NCBI RefSeq assembly: GCF_014645515.1
Contig: NZ_BMLW01000008.1
Span: 124,001 to 188,000, forward strand
From: Oceanobacillus neutriphilus
GTDB lineage: Bacteria; Bacillota; Bacilli; Bacillales; Amphibacillaceae
DNA: 64,000 nucleotides
Direction: 5' to 3'
Shown: in pieces, positions 1 through 8,448 of the stretch
Layout: each line of letters begins with the position of its first letter
How positions within the stretch are numbered: the stretch's first letter is position 1
Notes under the pieces: model-generated
What the model was told of the DNA's origin: nothing
Databases searched by the model: none
Seen by the model: the letters and a program-made list of their open reading frames with translations, nothing else
Position numbers and translations under genes: made by a program

Positions 1-392
1 GCGGATTATTCTCTAGTAATCTTGTATCAGCCGCTGGAGCCTCCAACGTTTTTGCAGGCAGCTTAATTACTTATCAGACATCTGCAAAAGAGGCTTTATT
101 AGATTTATCTCCGGAATGGATTGCTGAATATGGTGTTGTGAGTAAAGAATGTGCTGAAAAGATGGCTGAGCAGGCAGCTTTGAAATTAAATACACCAATG
201 GCTATTTCTTTTACAGGGGTTGCCGGACCTGATACGCAGGAAGAAAAACCGGTCGGACAAGTCTATATTGCTATTTTTGATGAAGGAAAAATTGTAGAAT
301 CAAGCTCTATTCTTTTATCAGGAAGTCGTAATAATATCCGCGAAAGAGCTGCTTTAAAAGGATTTGAATTATTATACCAATACTTAAAATAA
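1..392 (+). CDS. cinA: CinA C-terminal domain (NMN deamidase family), 5'-truncated
   Basis: The open frame enters from the window edge and stops at 390-392. The visible 129 residues start with GLFSSNLVSAAGAS and include the CinA C-terminal features ITYQTSAKE, a long helix with KECAEKMAEQA, and SFTGVAGPDTQEEKPVGQVYIA. In the family this domain hydrolyses nicotinamide mononucleotide to the nicotinate form in NAD recycling, and in Bacillus the gene is co-expressed with recA at the competence locus. The N-terminal MoaB-like domain lies outside the window. The order cinA then recA is standard for Bacillaceae and supports the call. No terminator is obvious in the gap before recA, so read-through into recA is possible. 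Confidence 0.9.
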   Translation, partial: GLFSSNLVSAAGASNVFAGSLITYQTSAKEALLDLSPEWIAEYGVVSKECAEKMAEQAALKLNTPMAISFTGVAGPDTQEEKPVGQVYIAIFDEGKIVESSSILLSGSRNNIRERAALKGFELLYQYLK

Positions 393-539
393 TATTTTTG
401 GGGTAAATGAAAGATTTATTTTCATTATACAAAAGGCAGATTTAATACTTCAATTTATTTAATAGAGAAAATAGAGCATTTTTGAACAAAATTATAAATA
501 GATTTTAATTTTTGAAGTGAAATCCGGTTTGAAAATAGC

Positions 540-553
540 AGAACATTTATTCG
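540..553 (+). promoter_or_regulatory. Putative LexA (SOS) box upstream of recA
   Basis: AGAACATTTATTCG matches the Bacillus LexA/DinR consensus CGAACATATGTTCG at 11 of 14 positions. It lies just upstream of the -35 element of the recA promoter, as expected for SOS control of recA. It is found by pattern only. Confidence 0.6.
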
Positions 554-562
554 TCTTTTTGC

Positions 563-591
563 TTGTTAAATATGTAAAAACGTTGTATGAT
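563..591 (+). promoter_or_regulatory. recA sigma-A promoter
   Basis: TTGTTA at 563-568 and TATGAT at 586-591 are separated by 17 bp and sit about 30 bp before the recA start, directly downstream of the LexA-like box. Confidence 0.6.
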
Positions 592-621
592 GGATAAAGA
601 CAGATTAAGGAGGTAGTTTCG

Positions 622-1665
622 GTGAGTGATAAACAACAAGCTTTAGATATGGCTTTAAGACAAATAGAGAAACAATTTGGTAAAGGTTCCATTATGAAAA
701 TGGGGGAGCATGAGATACCTAAGATGGCAACTATTCCAAGTGGTTCATTGGCTTTAGATGTAGCTCTTGGAATTGGCGGGTATCCAAAAGGAAGAGTAGT
801 AGAAATATATGGTCCGGAATCTTCCGGTAAAACGACCGTTGCGCTTCACGCTATTGCAGAAGCTCAAAAAAAAGGCGGGCAGGCAGCTTTTATTGATGCG
901 GAGCATGCATTAGATCCCATCTATGCAAGAGCTTTAGGCGTTAATATTGATGAACTTCTGCTATCACAGCCGGATACAGGAGAACAAGCTTTGGAAATTG
1001 CTGAAGCGCTTGTACGAAGCGGTGCAGTAGATATTGTTGTTGTAGACTCTGTAGCAGCACTTGTACCAAAAGCAGAGATTGAAGGAGAAATGGGAGATTC
1101 GCATGTCGGTTTGCAGGCAAGATTAATGTCACAGGCACTTCGTAAGCTTTCAGGAGCAATCAATAAATCAAAAACGACAGCTATTTTTATTAACCAGCTC
1201 CGTGAAAAAGTAGGCGTTATGTTTGGGAATCCGGAAACTACTCCCGGCGGCCGTGCACTAAAATTCTATTCTTCTGTAAGACTGGAAGTGCGCCGTGCGG
1301 AAACACTTAAGGTTGGAAATGACGTGGTAGGGAACAAAGCCCGTATTAAAGTTGTAAAAAACAAAGTAGCGCCACCATTTAAACAGGCCGAAGTAGATAT
1401 TATGTATGGCAAGGGTGTCTCCAAAGAAGGAGAGGTTCTTGATATTGGATCAGATCTTGATATCGTCCAAAAAAGCGGGGCCTGGTATTCTTATAACGGA
1501 GACCGATTAGGTCAGGGCAGAGAGAATGCTAAAATATTCCTGAAGGAAAATGAAACAGTATTTGAGGAAATCAAATCAGCAATTCGTAATCATTATGAGC
1601 TCGACAAAGAATTGGAACAGCCTGAAGAAAAATCAAAAGAAGAGCAGGAAAGCCTTGATCTTTAA
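622..1665 (+). CDS. recA: Recombinase RecA
   Basis: This 347-residue protein is the DNA-dependent ATPase that forms filaments on single-stranded DNA, catalyses strand exchange and triggers LexA self-cleavage. It shows Walker [10 protein letters not shown] near residue 66, the Walker B strand [15 protein letters not shown], the L2 loop region [16 protein letters not shown] and the acidic C-terminal tail [13 protein letters not shown]. The GTG start at 622 follows AAGGAGG with good spacing. Length matches Bacillus RecA. A LexA-like box and promoter precede it and a hairpin terminator follows at 1687, so it can be an independent SOS-induced unit. Confidence 0.98.
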   Translation: MSDKQQALDMALRQIEKQFGKGSIMKMGEHEIPKMATIPSGSLALDVALGIGGYPKGRVVEIYGPESSGKTTVALHAIAEAQKKGGQAAFIDAEHALDPIYARALGVNIDELLLSQPDTGEQALEIAEALVRSGAVDIVVVDSVAALVPKAEIEGEMGDSHVGLQARLMSQALRKLSGAINKSKTTAIFINQLREKVGVMFGNPETTPGGRALKFYSSVRLEVRRAETLKVGNDVVGNKARIKVVKNKVAPPFKQAEVDIMYGKGVSKEGEVLDIGSDLDIVQKSGAWYSYNGDRLGQGRENAKIFLKENETVFEEIKSAIRNHYELDKELEQPEEKSKEEQESLDL

Positions 1666-1686
1666 TGTAACCTGCTTTGTGTCTCG

Positions 1687-1719
1687 AAAAACCGTAGTAC
1701 ATCCGTGCTATGGTTTTTT
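1687..1719 (+). terminator. Rho-independent terminator of recA
   Basis: An 11-bp stem (AAAAACCGTAG with CTATGGTTTTT, one G-U pair) encloses a 10-nt loop and ends in a T tract. Confidence 0.8.
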
Positions 1720-2101
1720 GAGGTTATAGGATTCGCTCGTGTTCACGAAGACTTATATCCAGCTCTAAATGCCGAAGCCGGGAGGAATTATCCTGTCGTG
1801 GAACAGCTAAATGTATATCATGAACATGCAGTTATCGGTGTTTTTTTAAGCAGCACGTTCTTAAACTGGAGGATACTTTGCAGGCGTTTGGTCTTATTAA
1901 CAAACTATATAACAAAATTTCGAATATATTTTAATTTATATATCGGGTGTTCCTTGACATTCAGGCTGGTGAGAATTAATATTAATAGTGTATAATTTTA
2001 TAATTTGTATTATGAAATTACCTTTATTTTGATGCATTTGAAAATGTGATATGCCGACAAATACGCAATTTACAATTTTATAGGCAATAGGAGGTGAAGT
2101 C
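1720..2101 (+). other. recA-rny intergenic stretch with a candidate rny promoter
   Basis: No convincing gene is present; a 96-codon open frame at 1705-1995 lacks a ribosome site and overlaps the recA terminator. TTGACA at 1954-1959 and TAATAT at 1977-1982, 17 bp apart, make a plausible sigma-A promoter for rny. In B. subtilis pbpX occupies this interval; it is missing here. Confidence 0.5.
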
Positions 2102-3664
2102 ATGAACACTGTTATTATCATCATCTCCATTTTGCTTGCTCTAGTCGTCGGTATTGTTGTTGGTTATCTGGTACGTAAATCTATTGCAGAAGCTAAGATT
2201 TCTAGTGCGGAAACATTAGCTAAACAAATTATGGACGAAGCACGTAGAAATGCAGATGCTGCTAAGAAAGAGGCGCTTCTGGAAGCAAAAGATGAGAATC
2301 ACAAGCTTCGTCAACAAGCCGAAGATGAGATTCGCGAGCGCCGTATGGAAGCTCAAAAGCAAGAAAATCGTCTGATGCAAAAAGAAGAGAATCTGGACAG
2401 AAAAGGTGAAACATTAGACAAACGTGAGGTTCTGCTTGAACAGAAAGAACAAACTCTTGTAGAACAACAACAACAAATTGAAGAAATGAAAAGCAAAGTG
2501 GAAGCTATGAAAGATGAGCAGCAAGCTGAGCTTGAGCGCATTTCAGGATATACAACCGAACAAGCGAGACAACTTATTTTAGAGCGTATCGAAAAAGAAG
2601 TCCAGCATGAATCAGCGATAATGATAAAAGAAGCTGAAAATCGTGCGAATGAGGAAGCAGATAAGAAAGCGAAAAATATCTTATCACTTGCACTTCAAAG
2701 ATGCGCAGCTGATCACGTTGCTGAAACAACGGTCTCTGTTGTGAACTTGCCAAATGATGAGATGAAAGGCCGTATTATCGGAAGAGAAGGACGAAATATC
2801 CGTACATTAGAAACATTGACAGGAATTGATTTGATTATTGATGATACCCCTGAAGCGGTTATTCTTTCCGGTTTCGATCCGATACGGCGTGAAATCGCAC
2901 GAATGGCACTAGAAAGACTTGTACAGGATGGCAGAATTCATCCGGCTCGTATTGAAGAGATGGTTGAAAAATCCAGACGTGATGTTGATGAATATATACG
3001 TGAAGTGGGCGAGGAAACAACGTTTGAAGTTGGAGTCCATGGATTACATCCGGATCTTGTTAAGATTTTGGGCCGTTTGAAATATCGTACAAGCTACGGT
3101 CAAAATGTCTTGAAGCACTCAATGGAAGTTGCTTACTTGTCAGGACTGCTGGCGGCGGAATTAGGCGAAGATATAAATCTTGCTAAAAGAGCCGGCCTGC
3201 TGCATGATATCGGAAAAGCGATAGATCATGAAGTAGAAGGCAGTCACGTTGAAATTGGTAAAGAACTGGCAATGAAATACAAAGAACCTGAAGTTGTTAT
3301 AAATTCAATTGCTTCCCACCACGGAGATGAAGAGGCAACCTCCGTTATAGCTGTACTAGTTGCAGCTGCAGATGCACTATCTGCTGCCAGACCAGGAGCT
3401 CGAAGTGAAACACTTGAAAATTATATCAAGCGTTTAGAAAAACTGGAAGAGATATCTGAGTCGTTTGAAGGCGTAGAGAAGTCATTTGCTATCCAAGCCG
3501 GTCGTGAAATTCGTATCATGGTTCGTCCTGATGATATTGATGACATGGAATCAGCGAGAATTGCACGTGATATCAGAAAACGTATTGAAGGGGAGCTCGA
3601 CTACCCTGGACATATTAAGATTACGGTTATTCGGGAAACAAGAGCAGTTGAATACGCAAAATAA
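2102..3664 (+). CDS. rny: Ribonuclease Y
   Basis: RNase Y is the membrane-anchored endoribonuclease that starts bulk mRNA decay in Bacillus and is the core of the degradosome-like assembly. The 520-residue protein has an N-terminal transmembrane helix (about residues 3-23), a long charged coiled coil (about 30-200), a KH domain containing [12 protein letters not shown], and an HD domain with HDIGK. An optimal AGGAGGTG site precedes the ATG. It lies upstream of ymdB, as in B. subtilis; RicA, whose complex modulates RNase Y, is encoded 3 kb downstream. A strong hairpin terminator follows. Confidence 0.98.
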   Translation: MNTVIIIISILLALVVGIVVGYLVRKSIAEAKISSAETLAKQIMDEARRNADAAKKEALLEAKDENHKLRQQAEDEIRERRMEAQKQENRLMQKEENLDRKGETLDKREVLLEQKEQTLVEQQQQIEEMKSKVEAMKDEQQAELERISGYTTEQARQLILERIEKEVQHESAIMIKEAENRANEEADKKAKNILSLALQRCAADHVAETTVSVVNLPNDEMKGRIIGREGRNIRTLETLTGIDLIIDDTPEAVILSGFDPIRREIARMALERLVQDGRIHPARIEEMVEKSRRDVDEYIREVGEETTFEVGVHGLHPDLVKILGRLKYRTSYGQNVLKHSMEVAYLSGLLAAELGEDINLAKRAGLLHDIGKAIDHEVEGSHVEIGKELAMKYKEPEVVINSIASHHGDEEATSVIAVLVAAADALSAARPGARSETLENYIKRLEKLEEISESFEGVEKSFAIQAGREIRIMVRPDDIDDMESARIARDIRKRIEGELDYPGHIKITVIRETRAVEYAK

Positions 3665-3666
3665 AA

Positions 3667-3699
3667 GCAAGGGCGGCATATGTCGCCTTTGTTTTTTTG
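3667..3699 (+). terminator. Terminator after rny
   Basis: The stem CAAGGGCGGC / GTCGCCTTTG with an ATAT loop (two G-U pairs) is followed by TTTTTTT. Confidence 0.85.
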
Positions 3700-3760
3700 T
3701 AGCATAGGAAATTATAGAATTATTGCCTTGTGGATAACTATTTATAGAAAAGTAGCCGAG

Positions 3761-3943
3761 TCCAGCTCCGAGCGCCAAAAACTAGGAGATTTCACGTCAC
3801 GCCCTACGATAAGTCAACATCGGTTCGTCACCTCACCGTGTTTCCTTTATCTCTGAAGTAAAGGAAGTTCGACCAAGGTCGAACCACCCCCAAAGACCGG
3901 GGGCGCAATCTCTACGTTTTTAAGCAGGCGCTCTGCGCTTTTG
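3761..3943. repeat. Multi-stem structured intergenic element
   Basis: The element is bounded by complementary GAGCGCC (3770-3776) and GGCGCTC (3927-3933). Between them are consecutive perfect hairpins: TTCCTTTA/TAAAGGAA (3842-3866), GTTCGACC-AA-GGTCGAAC (3867-3884) and CCCCC/GGGGG (3887-3903), plus a weaker CGGT/ACCG stem near 3820. It carries no open frame and is more GC-rich than its surroundings. It resembles the dispersed structured repeats of Bacillaceae genomes, but copy number cannot be judged from one window. Confidence 0.55.
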
Positions 3944-4007
3944 TTATTGTTATTATTATATAAAAAATTACATCGTTTGTATGATAAGAAGAAAGGCAGG
4001 AAGAATA

Positions 4008-4805
4008 ATGAAAATATTATTTATTGGTGACGTTGTAGGTTCCCCGGGGAGAGATATGATTACGGAGTACTTGCCGAAATTAAAAGAAAAGTATAAGCCG
4101 AATTTAACCATTATAAACGGAGAGAATGCTGCTTCAGGAAAAGGAATCACAGAAAAAATTTATAAGCAATTTCTGCAGGCAGGTGCGCAGGTAATTACAA
4201 TGGGGAACCATACCTGGGATAAAAAAGAAATTTTTGAGTTTATTGATCAGGCGCCGGCAATGATTCGTCCAGCAAATTTTCCGGAAAATAATCCTGGAAA
4301 AGGCATTACCTATACAAATATTAATGGAAAAGAAGCTGCCGTAATTAATCTGCAAGGAAGAACATTCCTTCCGCCGATTGATGATCCATTTGAAAAAGCA
4401 GATCAGTTAGTTGAGGAAGCTAAGAAAAGAACCAAAACGATTTTTGTGGATTTTCATGGAGAAGCAACAAGTGAGAAACAAGCAATTGGCTGGTATTTAG
4501 ACGGAAAAGTCACAGCTGTTGTCGGCACGCATACCCATACGCAAACTGCAGACGAAAGAATATTGCCTGGAGGTACTGCATATATATCAGATGTGGGGAT
4601 GACAGGACCGTATGATGCGATATTAGGTGTGGAGAAGGAATCCGTTATTAAAAGATTTCAAACTTCTCTTCCGGTACGTTTTGAAATTGAAAAAAAGGGA
4701 AGAACACAACTAAATGGAGTATTTATTAGTACGGACGATTCGACTGGTAAAGCATTATCCATTGAAAGGATTCTCATTAATGATGATCACCCCTTCTTTA
4801 CGTAA
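4008..4805 (+). CDS. ymdB: YmdB-family metallophosphoesterase (2',3'-cyclic nucleotide phosphodiesterase)
   Basis: The 265-residue protein begins MKILFIGDVVGSPGRDM and shows the calcineurin-like metal-binding blocks GDVVG, NGENAA, GNHTWD and the late GTHTHTQTAD. B. subtilis YmdB hydrolyses 2',3'-cAMP and affects biofilm versus motility decisions and RNase Y-linked expression. The ATG at 4008 is preferred to an in-frame codon at 3981 because it gives the family length (264 in B. subtilis) and follows a purine-rich AGGAAG site. It lies between rny and spoVS, as expected. No convincing terminator separates it from spoVS. Confidence 0.95.
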   Translation: MKILFIGDVVGSPGRDMITEYLPKLKEKYKPNLTIINGENAASGKGITEKIYKQFLQAGAQVITMGNHTWDKKEIFEFIDQAPAMIRPANFPENNPGKGITYTNINGKEAAVINLQGRTFLPPIDDPFEKADQLVEEAKKRTKTIFVDFHGEATSEKQAIGWYLDGKVTAVVGTHTHTQTADERILPGGTAYISDVGMTGPYDAILGVEKESVIKRFQTSLPVRFEIEKKGRTQLNGVFISTDDSTGKALSIERILINDDHPFFT

Positions 4806-4896
4806 TATCTGCTTAGCGTCCAGTCGAACAAGGTATACATCTCCAGGAGAAATAGTAGCAATAAATGTATAAATAGCACATGAGGAGGTACTAGTG

Positions 4897-5157
4897 ATGG
4901 AAGTTTTAAAAGTTTCAGCAAAATCAAATCCAAACTCAGTGGCAGGAGCTTTGGCAAATGTACTTAGGGAACGGGGTACGGCTGAAATCCAGGCTATCGG
5001 TGCGGGAGCATTGAATCAATCCGTCAAAGCAGTTGCTATAGCTCGCGGTTTTGTAGCGCCAAGCGGGGTTGATTTAATCTGTATACCAGCATTTACAGAT
5101 ATTTTAATTGATAATGAGGAACGTACAGCGATTAAGTTAATTATTGAGCCAAGATAA
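4897..5157 (+). CDS. spoVS: Stage V sporulation protein S
   Basis: This 86-residue protein is nearly invariant among spore formers (MEVLKVSAKSNPNSVAGALA, then RERGTAEIQAIGAGALNQ). SpoVS has an Alba-like fold and is needed for progression from stage V (coat assembly and heat resistance) in B. subtilis. AGGAGGT lies 9 bases before the ATG at 4897; the codon just before it is another possible start adding one residue. A strong hairpin terminator at 5270 ends the unit. Confidence 0.97.
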   Translation: MEVLKVSAKSNPNSVAGALANVLRERGTAEIQAIGAGALNQSVKAVAIARGFVAPSGVDLICIPAFTDILIDNEERTAIKLIIEPR

Positions 5158-5269
5158 GGGTGTTTCGAGCATCTGTTCAACAAGAAGAGGCATATCCTGC
5201 AGAATTGGACAGAAGCATACCCGTTCTCAAATTAACTGGTAATTTAGCAATTATTTCTTTATGAATCAG

Positions 5270-5310
5270 AAAAAATCTCTTTTTTCAAATATGGAAAAAG
5301 AGATTTTTTT
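5270..5310 (+). terminator. Terminator after spoVS
   Basis: AAAAATCTCTTTTT pairs with AAAAAGAGATTTTT around a short loop and ends in T7. Confidence 0.85.
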
Positions 5311-5412
5311 AATGTTTCCAGCCTTGAGTATTGTACAATTTTTCTGTAGGCTTTATACTGTAAGTTAGTGCATCAATACATATGAATCGATGAAAGAAGG
5401 GGGATCAACCTG

Positions 5413-6972
5413 ATGAACGAAGAACAACGTAAACAGCAGGCCCAGATTCGTAGCGAAGAAGCAAATATTGAACGAATTAAGAATACATCCAGTGAAGAAT
5501 TAATCGCTAAATATTTTCATGCGGAGTACGAGCCGCAAGCTCCAGATATAAAGAAAGCGAGAAAACGTCGCAAGGAAGATATTCAGTTTCATTATGATTT
5601 CTCTATCCCCGAGGATATGCAACGAATTGGGGAAGGTAAAAAGTTTCTAATACGAACCTATGGCTGTCAAATGAATGAGCATGATACAGAAGTAATGGCA
5701 GGTATTTTATCCGAGATGGGCTATGAGTCTACAAATGTAACAGAAGAAGCAGATATTATTCTGCTTAATACTTGTGCTATCCGCGAAAATGCTGAAAATA
5801 AAGTTTTTGGTGAAATTGGCCATTTAAAACCGCTGAAATTAGAAAAGCCGGATCTTATTATTGGTGTGTGCGGCTGTATGTCACAGGAAGAATCCGTGGT
5901 AGACCGGATATTGAAAAAACATCAGCATATTGATTTGATTTTTGGAACACATAATATTCACCGTCTGCCGCATCTTGTCAAAGAAGCATTGTTCGGCAAA
6001 GAAATGATTGTGGAAGTGTGGTCTAAAGAAGGCGACATTATTGAAAATCTGCCCAAAGTACGTAAAGGCAAAATTAAAGCATGGGTCAATATCATGTACG
6101 GCTGTGATAAATTCTGCACGTACTGTATTGTACCGATGACACGTGGAAAAGAGCGCAGCCGGCATCCGCAGGATATTATCCAGGAAGTCCGTCATCTTGT
6201 CGCGCAGGGCTATCAAGAGGTTACCCTTCTTGGTCAGAATGTGAATGCGTATGGAAAAGACTTTGAAGATATCGAATATGGCTTGGGTGATTTGATGGAT
6301 GATATTCATAAGATTGATATCCCGCGTGTTCGGTTTACAACCTCGCATCCACGTGACTTTGATGATCGTTTGATTGAAGTTTTGGCACAGGGCGGAAATC
6401 TTCTGGATCATATTCATTTGCCGGTTCAATCCGGAAGCAGTGAAATATTGAAGAAAATGAATCGTAAATATACGCGGGAAGAATATTTAGAATTAGTTAG
6501 AAAAATTCGTAAAGCAATGCCTAATGCCACACTTACGACAGATATTATTGTGGGCTTCCCGAACGAAACGGAAGAGCAATTTGAAGAAACGATGACATTA
6601 ATGGAAGAAGTAGGATTCGAAGCAGCTTATACTTATATCTATTCACCACGTGAAGGCACACCGGCTGCAAGAAAGAAAGATGATGTACCTGAAGAAGTGA
6701 AAAAACAACGCTTATATCGTCTAAATGAGCTGGTTAATAAGCAATCAGCAGAAACAATGAAGACTTATCAGGGCGAAGTTGTGAAGGTGCTTGTTGAAGG
6801 AGAAAGCAAGAAGGATCCAGATGTTCTTGCCGGCTATACAGAACGGAATAAATTAGTAAACTTTAAAGGGCCTAAATCCGTAATTGGCCAGATTGTGGAA
6901 GTAGAAATTACAGATACGAAAACGTGGTCACTAAATGGTGTAATGGCAGAGAATAGAGTTGAGGTGAAATAA
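5413..6972 (+). CDS. miaB: tRNA-2-methylthio-N6-dimethylallyladenosine synthase MiaB
   Basis: MiaB adds a methylthio group to i6A37 of tRNAs reading UNN codons, using two 4Fe-4S clusters and SAM. In the 519-residue protein the N-terminal UPF0004 domain has its cysteines in [21 protein letters not shown] and GVCGCM. The radical-SAM motif is CDKFCTYC, and a TRAM domain occupies about the last 65 residues. The charged 70-residue N-terminal extension is usual for Bacillus MiaB. GGGGGATC precedes the ATG. It is one nucleotide from ricA, so they are co-transcribed. MiaA, which makes its substrate, is encoded at 13.2 kb. Confidence 0.97.
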   Translation: MNEEQRKQQAQIRSEEANIERIKNTSSEELIAKYFHAEYEPQAPDIKKARKRRKEDIQFHYDFSIPEDMQRIGEGKKFLIRTYGCQMNEHDTEVMAGILSEMGYESTNVTEEADIILLNTCAIRENAENKVFGEIGHLKPLKLEKPDLIIGVCGCMSQEESVVDRILKKHQHIDLIFGTHNIHRLPHLVKEALFGKEMIVEVWSKEGDIIENLPKVRKGKIKAWVNIMYGCDKFCTYCIVPMTRGKERSRHPQDIIQEVRHLVAQGYQEVTLLGQNVNAYGKDFEDIEYGLGDLMDDIHKIDIPRVRFTTSHPRDFDDRLIEVLAQGGNLLDHIHLPVQSGSSEILKKMNRKYTREEYLELVRKIRKAMPNATLTTDIIVGFPNETEEQFEETMTLMEEVGFEAAYTYIYSPREGTPAARKKDDVPEEVKKQRLYRLNELVNKQSAETMKTYQGEVVKVLVEGESKKDPDVLAGYTERNKLVNFKGPKSVIGQIVEVEITDTKTWSLNGVMAENRVEVK

Positions 6973-6973
6973 G

Positions 6974-7402
6974 ATGGCGATGTATGAGCGAAAAGAAGTA
7001 CTTGATGAAGCAAGAAAATTAGCTGCAATGCTTGCAAATACAGAAGAAATTGAACGTTTCAAGCAAGTAGAGGCTAAATTAAACCAGAATAAAAAAGTTC
7101 AAAGCTTGATTAAGAAAATTAAAACCTTACAAAAGCAGGCAGTAAACTTCCAGGCCTACGATAAGAAGGAAGCATTACAACGTATCGAGCAGGAAATTGA
7201 CCGATTACAAAATGAAATTGATGAAATTCCTGTTGTCCAGGAGTTTAAGGAAACACAAATTGTTGTCAATGATGTCTTGCAGCTGGTCTCCAAAACAATA
7301 TCCCGTACAGTTACAAATGATATTATTGAATCTACAGGCGGAGATGTTCTTAAAGGTGAGACAGGTTCACAAACACAAAATAGTTCCAGCTGTGCGCACT
7401 AA
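6974..7402 (+). CDS. ricA: RicA (YmcA), Y-complex subunit
   Basis: The 142-residue helical protein contains LQKQAVNFQAYDKKEAL, PVVQEFKETQIVVNDVLQLV and NDIIESTGGDVLKGETGS, the YlbF/YmcA family pattern. In B. subtilis RicA joins RicF and RicT in an Fe-S complex that supports RNase Y-dependent mRNA maturation and Spo0A phosphorelay output for competence, biofilm and sporulation. A cysteine three residues from the C-terminus fits the cluster-ligand position known in this family. The ATG follows GAGGTGA inside the miaB end, so translation is coupled. A terminator follows. Confidence 0.95.
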   Translation: MAMYERKEVLDEARKLAAMLANTEEIERFKQVEAKLNQNKKVQSLIKKIKTLQKQAVNFQAYDKKEALQRIEQEIDRLQNEIDEIPVVQEFKETQIVVNDVLQLVSKTISRTVTNDIIESTGGDVLKGETGSQTQNSSSCAH

Positions 7403-7436
7403 TTATGTAGCAGTTTAATAAAATAAATGAGCAGAT

Positions 7437-7466
7437 AAAGCCGGACAGTTATTTGTCCGGCTTTTC
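7437..7466 (+). terminator. Terminator after ricA
   Basis: AAAGCCGGACA pairs with TGTCCGGCTTT and is followed by a short T tract. Confidence 0.85.
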
Positions 7467-7672
7467 GTTATCATAGAATTTAAAAGATAAACAGACGTTT
7501 AAATTCATTATTGTATCAGTCTGAGGGCATCCACTTTAGCCCATTTTTAAAAATAAAAACCTTTCAAGCTATCATAAGGCGGCTCCTTTTCTTTTTTCTT
7601 AGCAATAGTTATGCACTTTAGGTATTTGCCGTGCATAAAATGACTATGAAAAAAGAGGAGGTAAAATGTATC

Positions 7673-8245
7673 ATGACTTTTCTTGATAAAGAATATAGAG
7701 AGATCATTACGAAAGCAGTATGCGGTAAAGGCAGAAAATTCACCAAAGATACCCATACCATAACTCCAAGCCATCGTCCGACAAGCATTCTTGGATGCTG
7801 GGTAATTAACCATTTGTACCACGCAAAGAAGAAGTCTGAGGATACTGTCATTATCAGTGGCAGTTATGATATTAATGTATGGTATTCTTACAACGACAAC
7901 ACGAAAACAGAGGTTGTTACAGAAAGGGTGGAGTATACAGATTTAGTTCCTTTATCTGTGAAGGATGATAATTGTATTAATGATGAATACGATATTATTG
8001 CAAAAGTGCTTCAGCAGCCCAACTGCTTAGAGTGCATGATTTCTGATAAGGGCGGAAGTGTGTCTATTGATATTGAACGTGAATTTGTTGTTCAAATTAT
8101 TGGAGAAACAAAAATTTGTGTGAAAGTAAAACCAAACTGGAAAAGCGATGACGACGAAGAAGATGTTATCTGGGACTATGAAATGACCGATGATGAGGCA
8201 GAAGATATTCGCCCGGACTTTATTCATCATAATCGAAAGGATTAA
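7673..8245 (+). CDS. cotE: Outer spore coat morphogenetic protein CotE
   Basis: CotE is the mother-cell protein that builds the outer coat ring and recruits most outer coat proteins. The 190-residue product contains EYREIITKAVCGKGRKF, WVINH, YDINVWYSY, NTKTEVVTERV and AKVLQQPNCLE, closely following B. subtilis CotE, and ends in an acidic D/E-rich tail. The ATG at 7673 is chosen over the GTG at 7631 because AGAGGAGGT (7654-7662) lies between them. The gene sits between ricA and mutS as in B. subtilis. Confidence 0.96.
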   Translation: MTFLDKEYREIITKAVCGKGRKFTKDTHTITPSHRPTSILGCWVINHLYHAKKKSEDTVIISGSYDINVWYSYNDNTKTEVVTERVEYTDLVPLSVKDDNCINDEYDIIAKVLQQPNCLECMISDKGGSVSIDIEREFVVQIIGETKICVKVKPNWKSDDDEEDVIWDYEMTDDEAEDIRPDFIHHNRKD

Positions 8246-8251
8246 ATTTAT

Positions 8252-8283
8252 GCGAGGGTATCTATTACTCTCGTTTTCTTTTC
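8252..8283 (+). terminator. Terminator after cotE
   Basis: CGAGGGTA / TACTCTCG with a TCTAT loop is followed by TTTTCTTTT. Confidence 0.7.
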
Positions 8284-8369
8284 GAACAGGATAGGACAAG
8301 AATGCTTTAAAATATGCTATAATAAAATTTCATCCATCTTAAAAATTTCACTAAAAAGGATGCATGAGA

Positions 8370-8403
8370 TTAAACAATATAAGAATCTGTTTAAACAATA
8401 TAA
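8370..8403 (+). repeat. 13-bp direct repeat upstream of mutS
   Basis: TTAAACAATATAA occurs at 8370-8382 and 8391-8403, 21 bp apart start to start (about two helical turns), in the mutS leader. The function is unknown; it may be chance in AT-rich DNA. Confidence 0.4.
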
Positions 8404-8448
8404 ATAGAAATAGAATAGATAATTTTAGCAAGGTGGAGGAAATTCTTT

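Noticed and set aside
1705..1995. 96-codon open frame after recA
   Set aside because: It begins inside the recA terminator, lacks a ribosome site, and its translation looks like non-coding sequence.
5881..6429. 182-codon minus-strand frame
   Set aside because: It lies fully inside miaB in antisense; a shadow of a well-supported gene.
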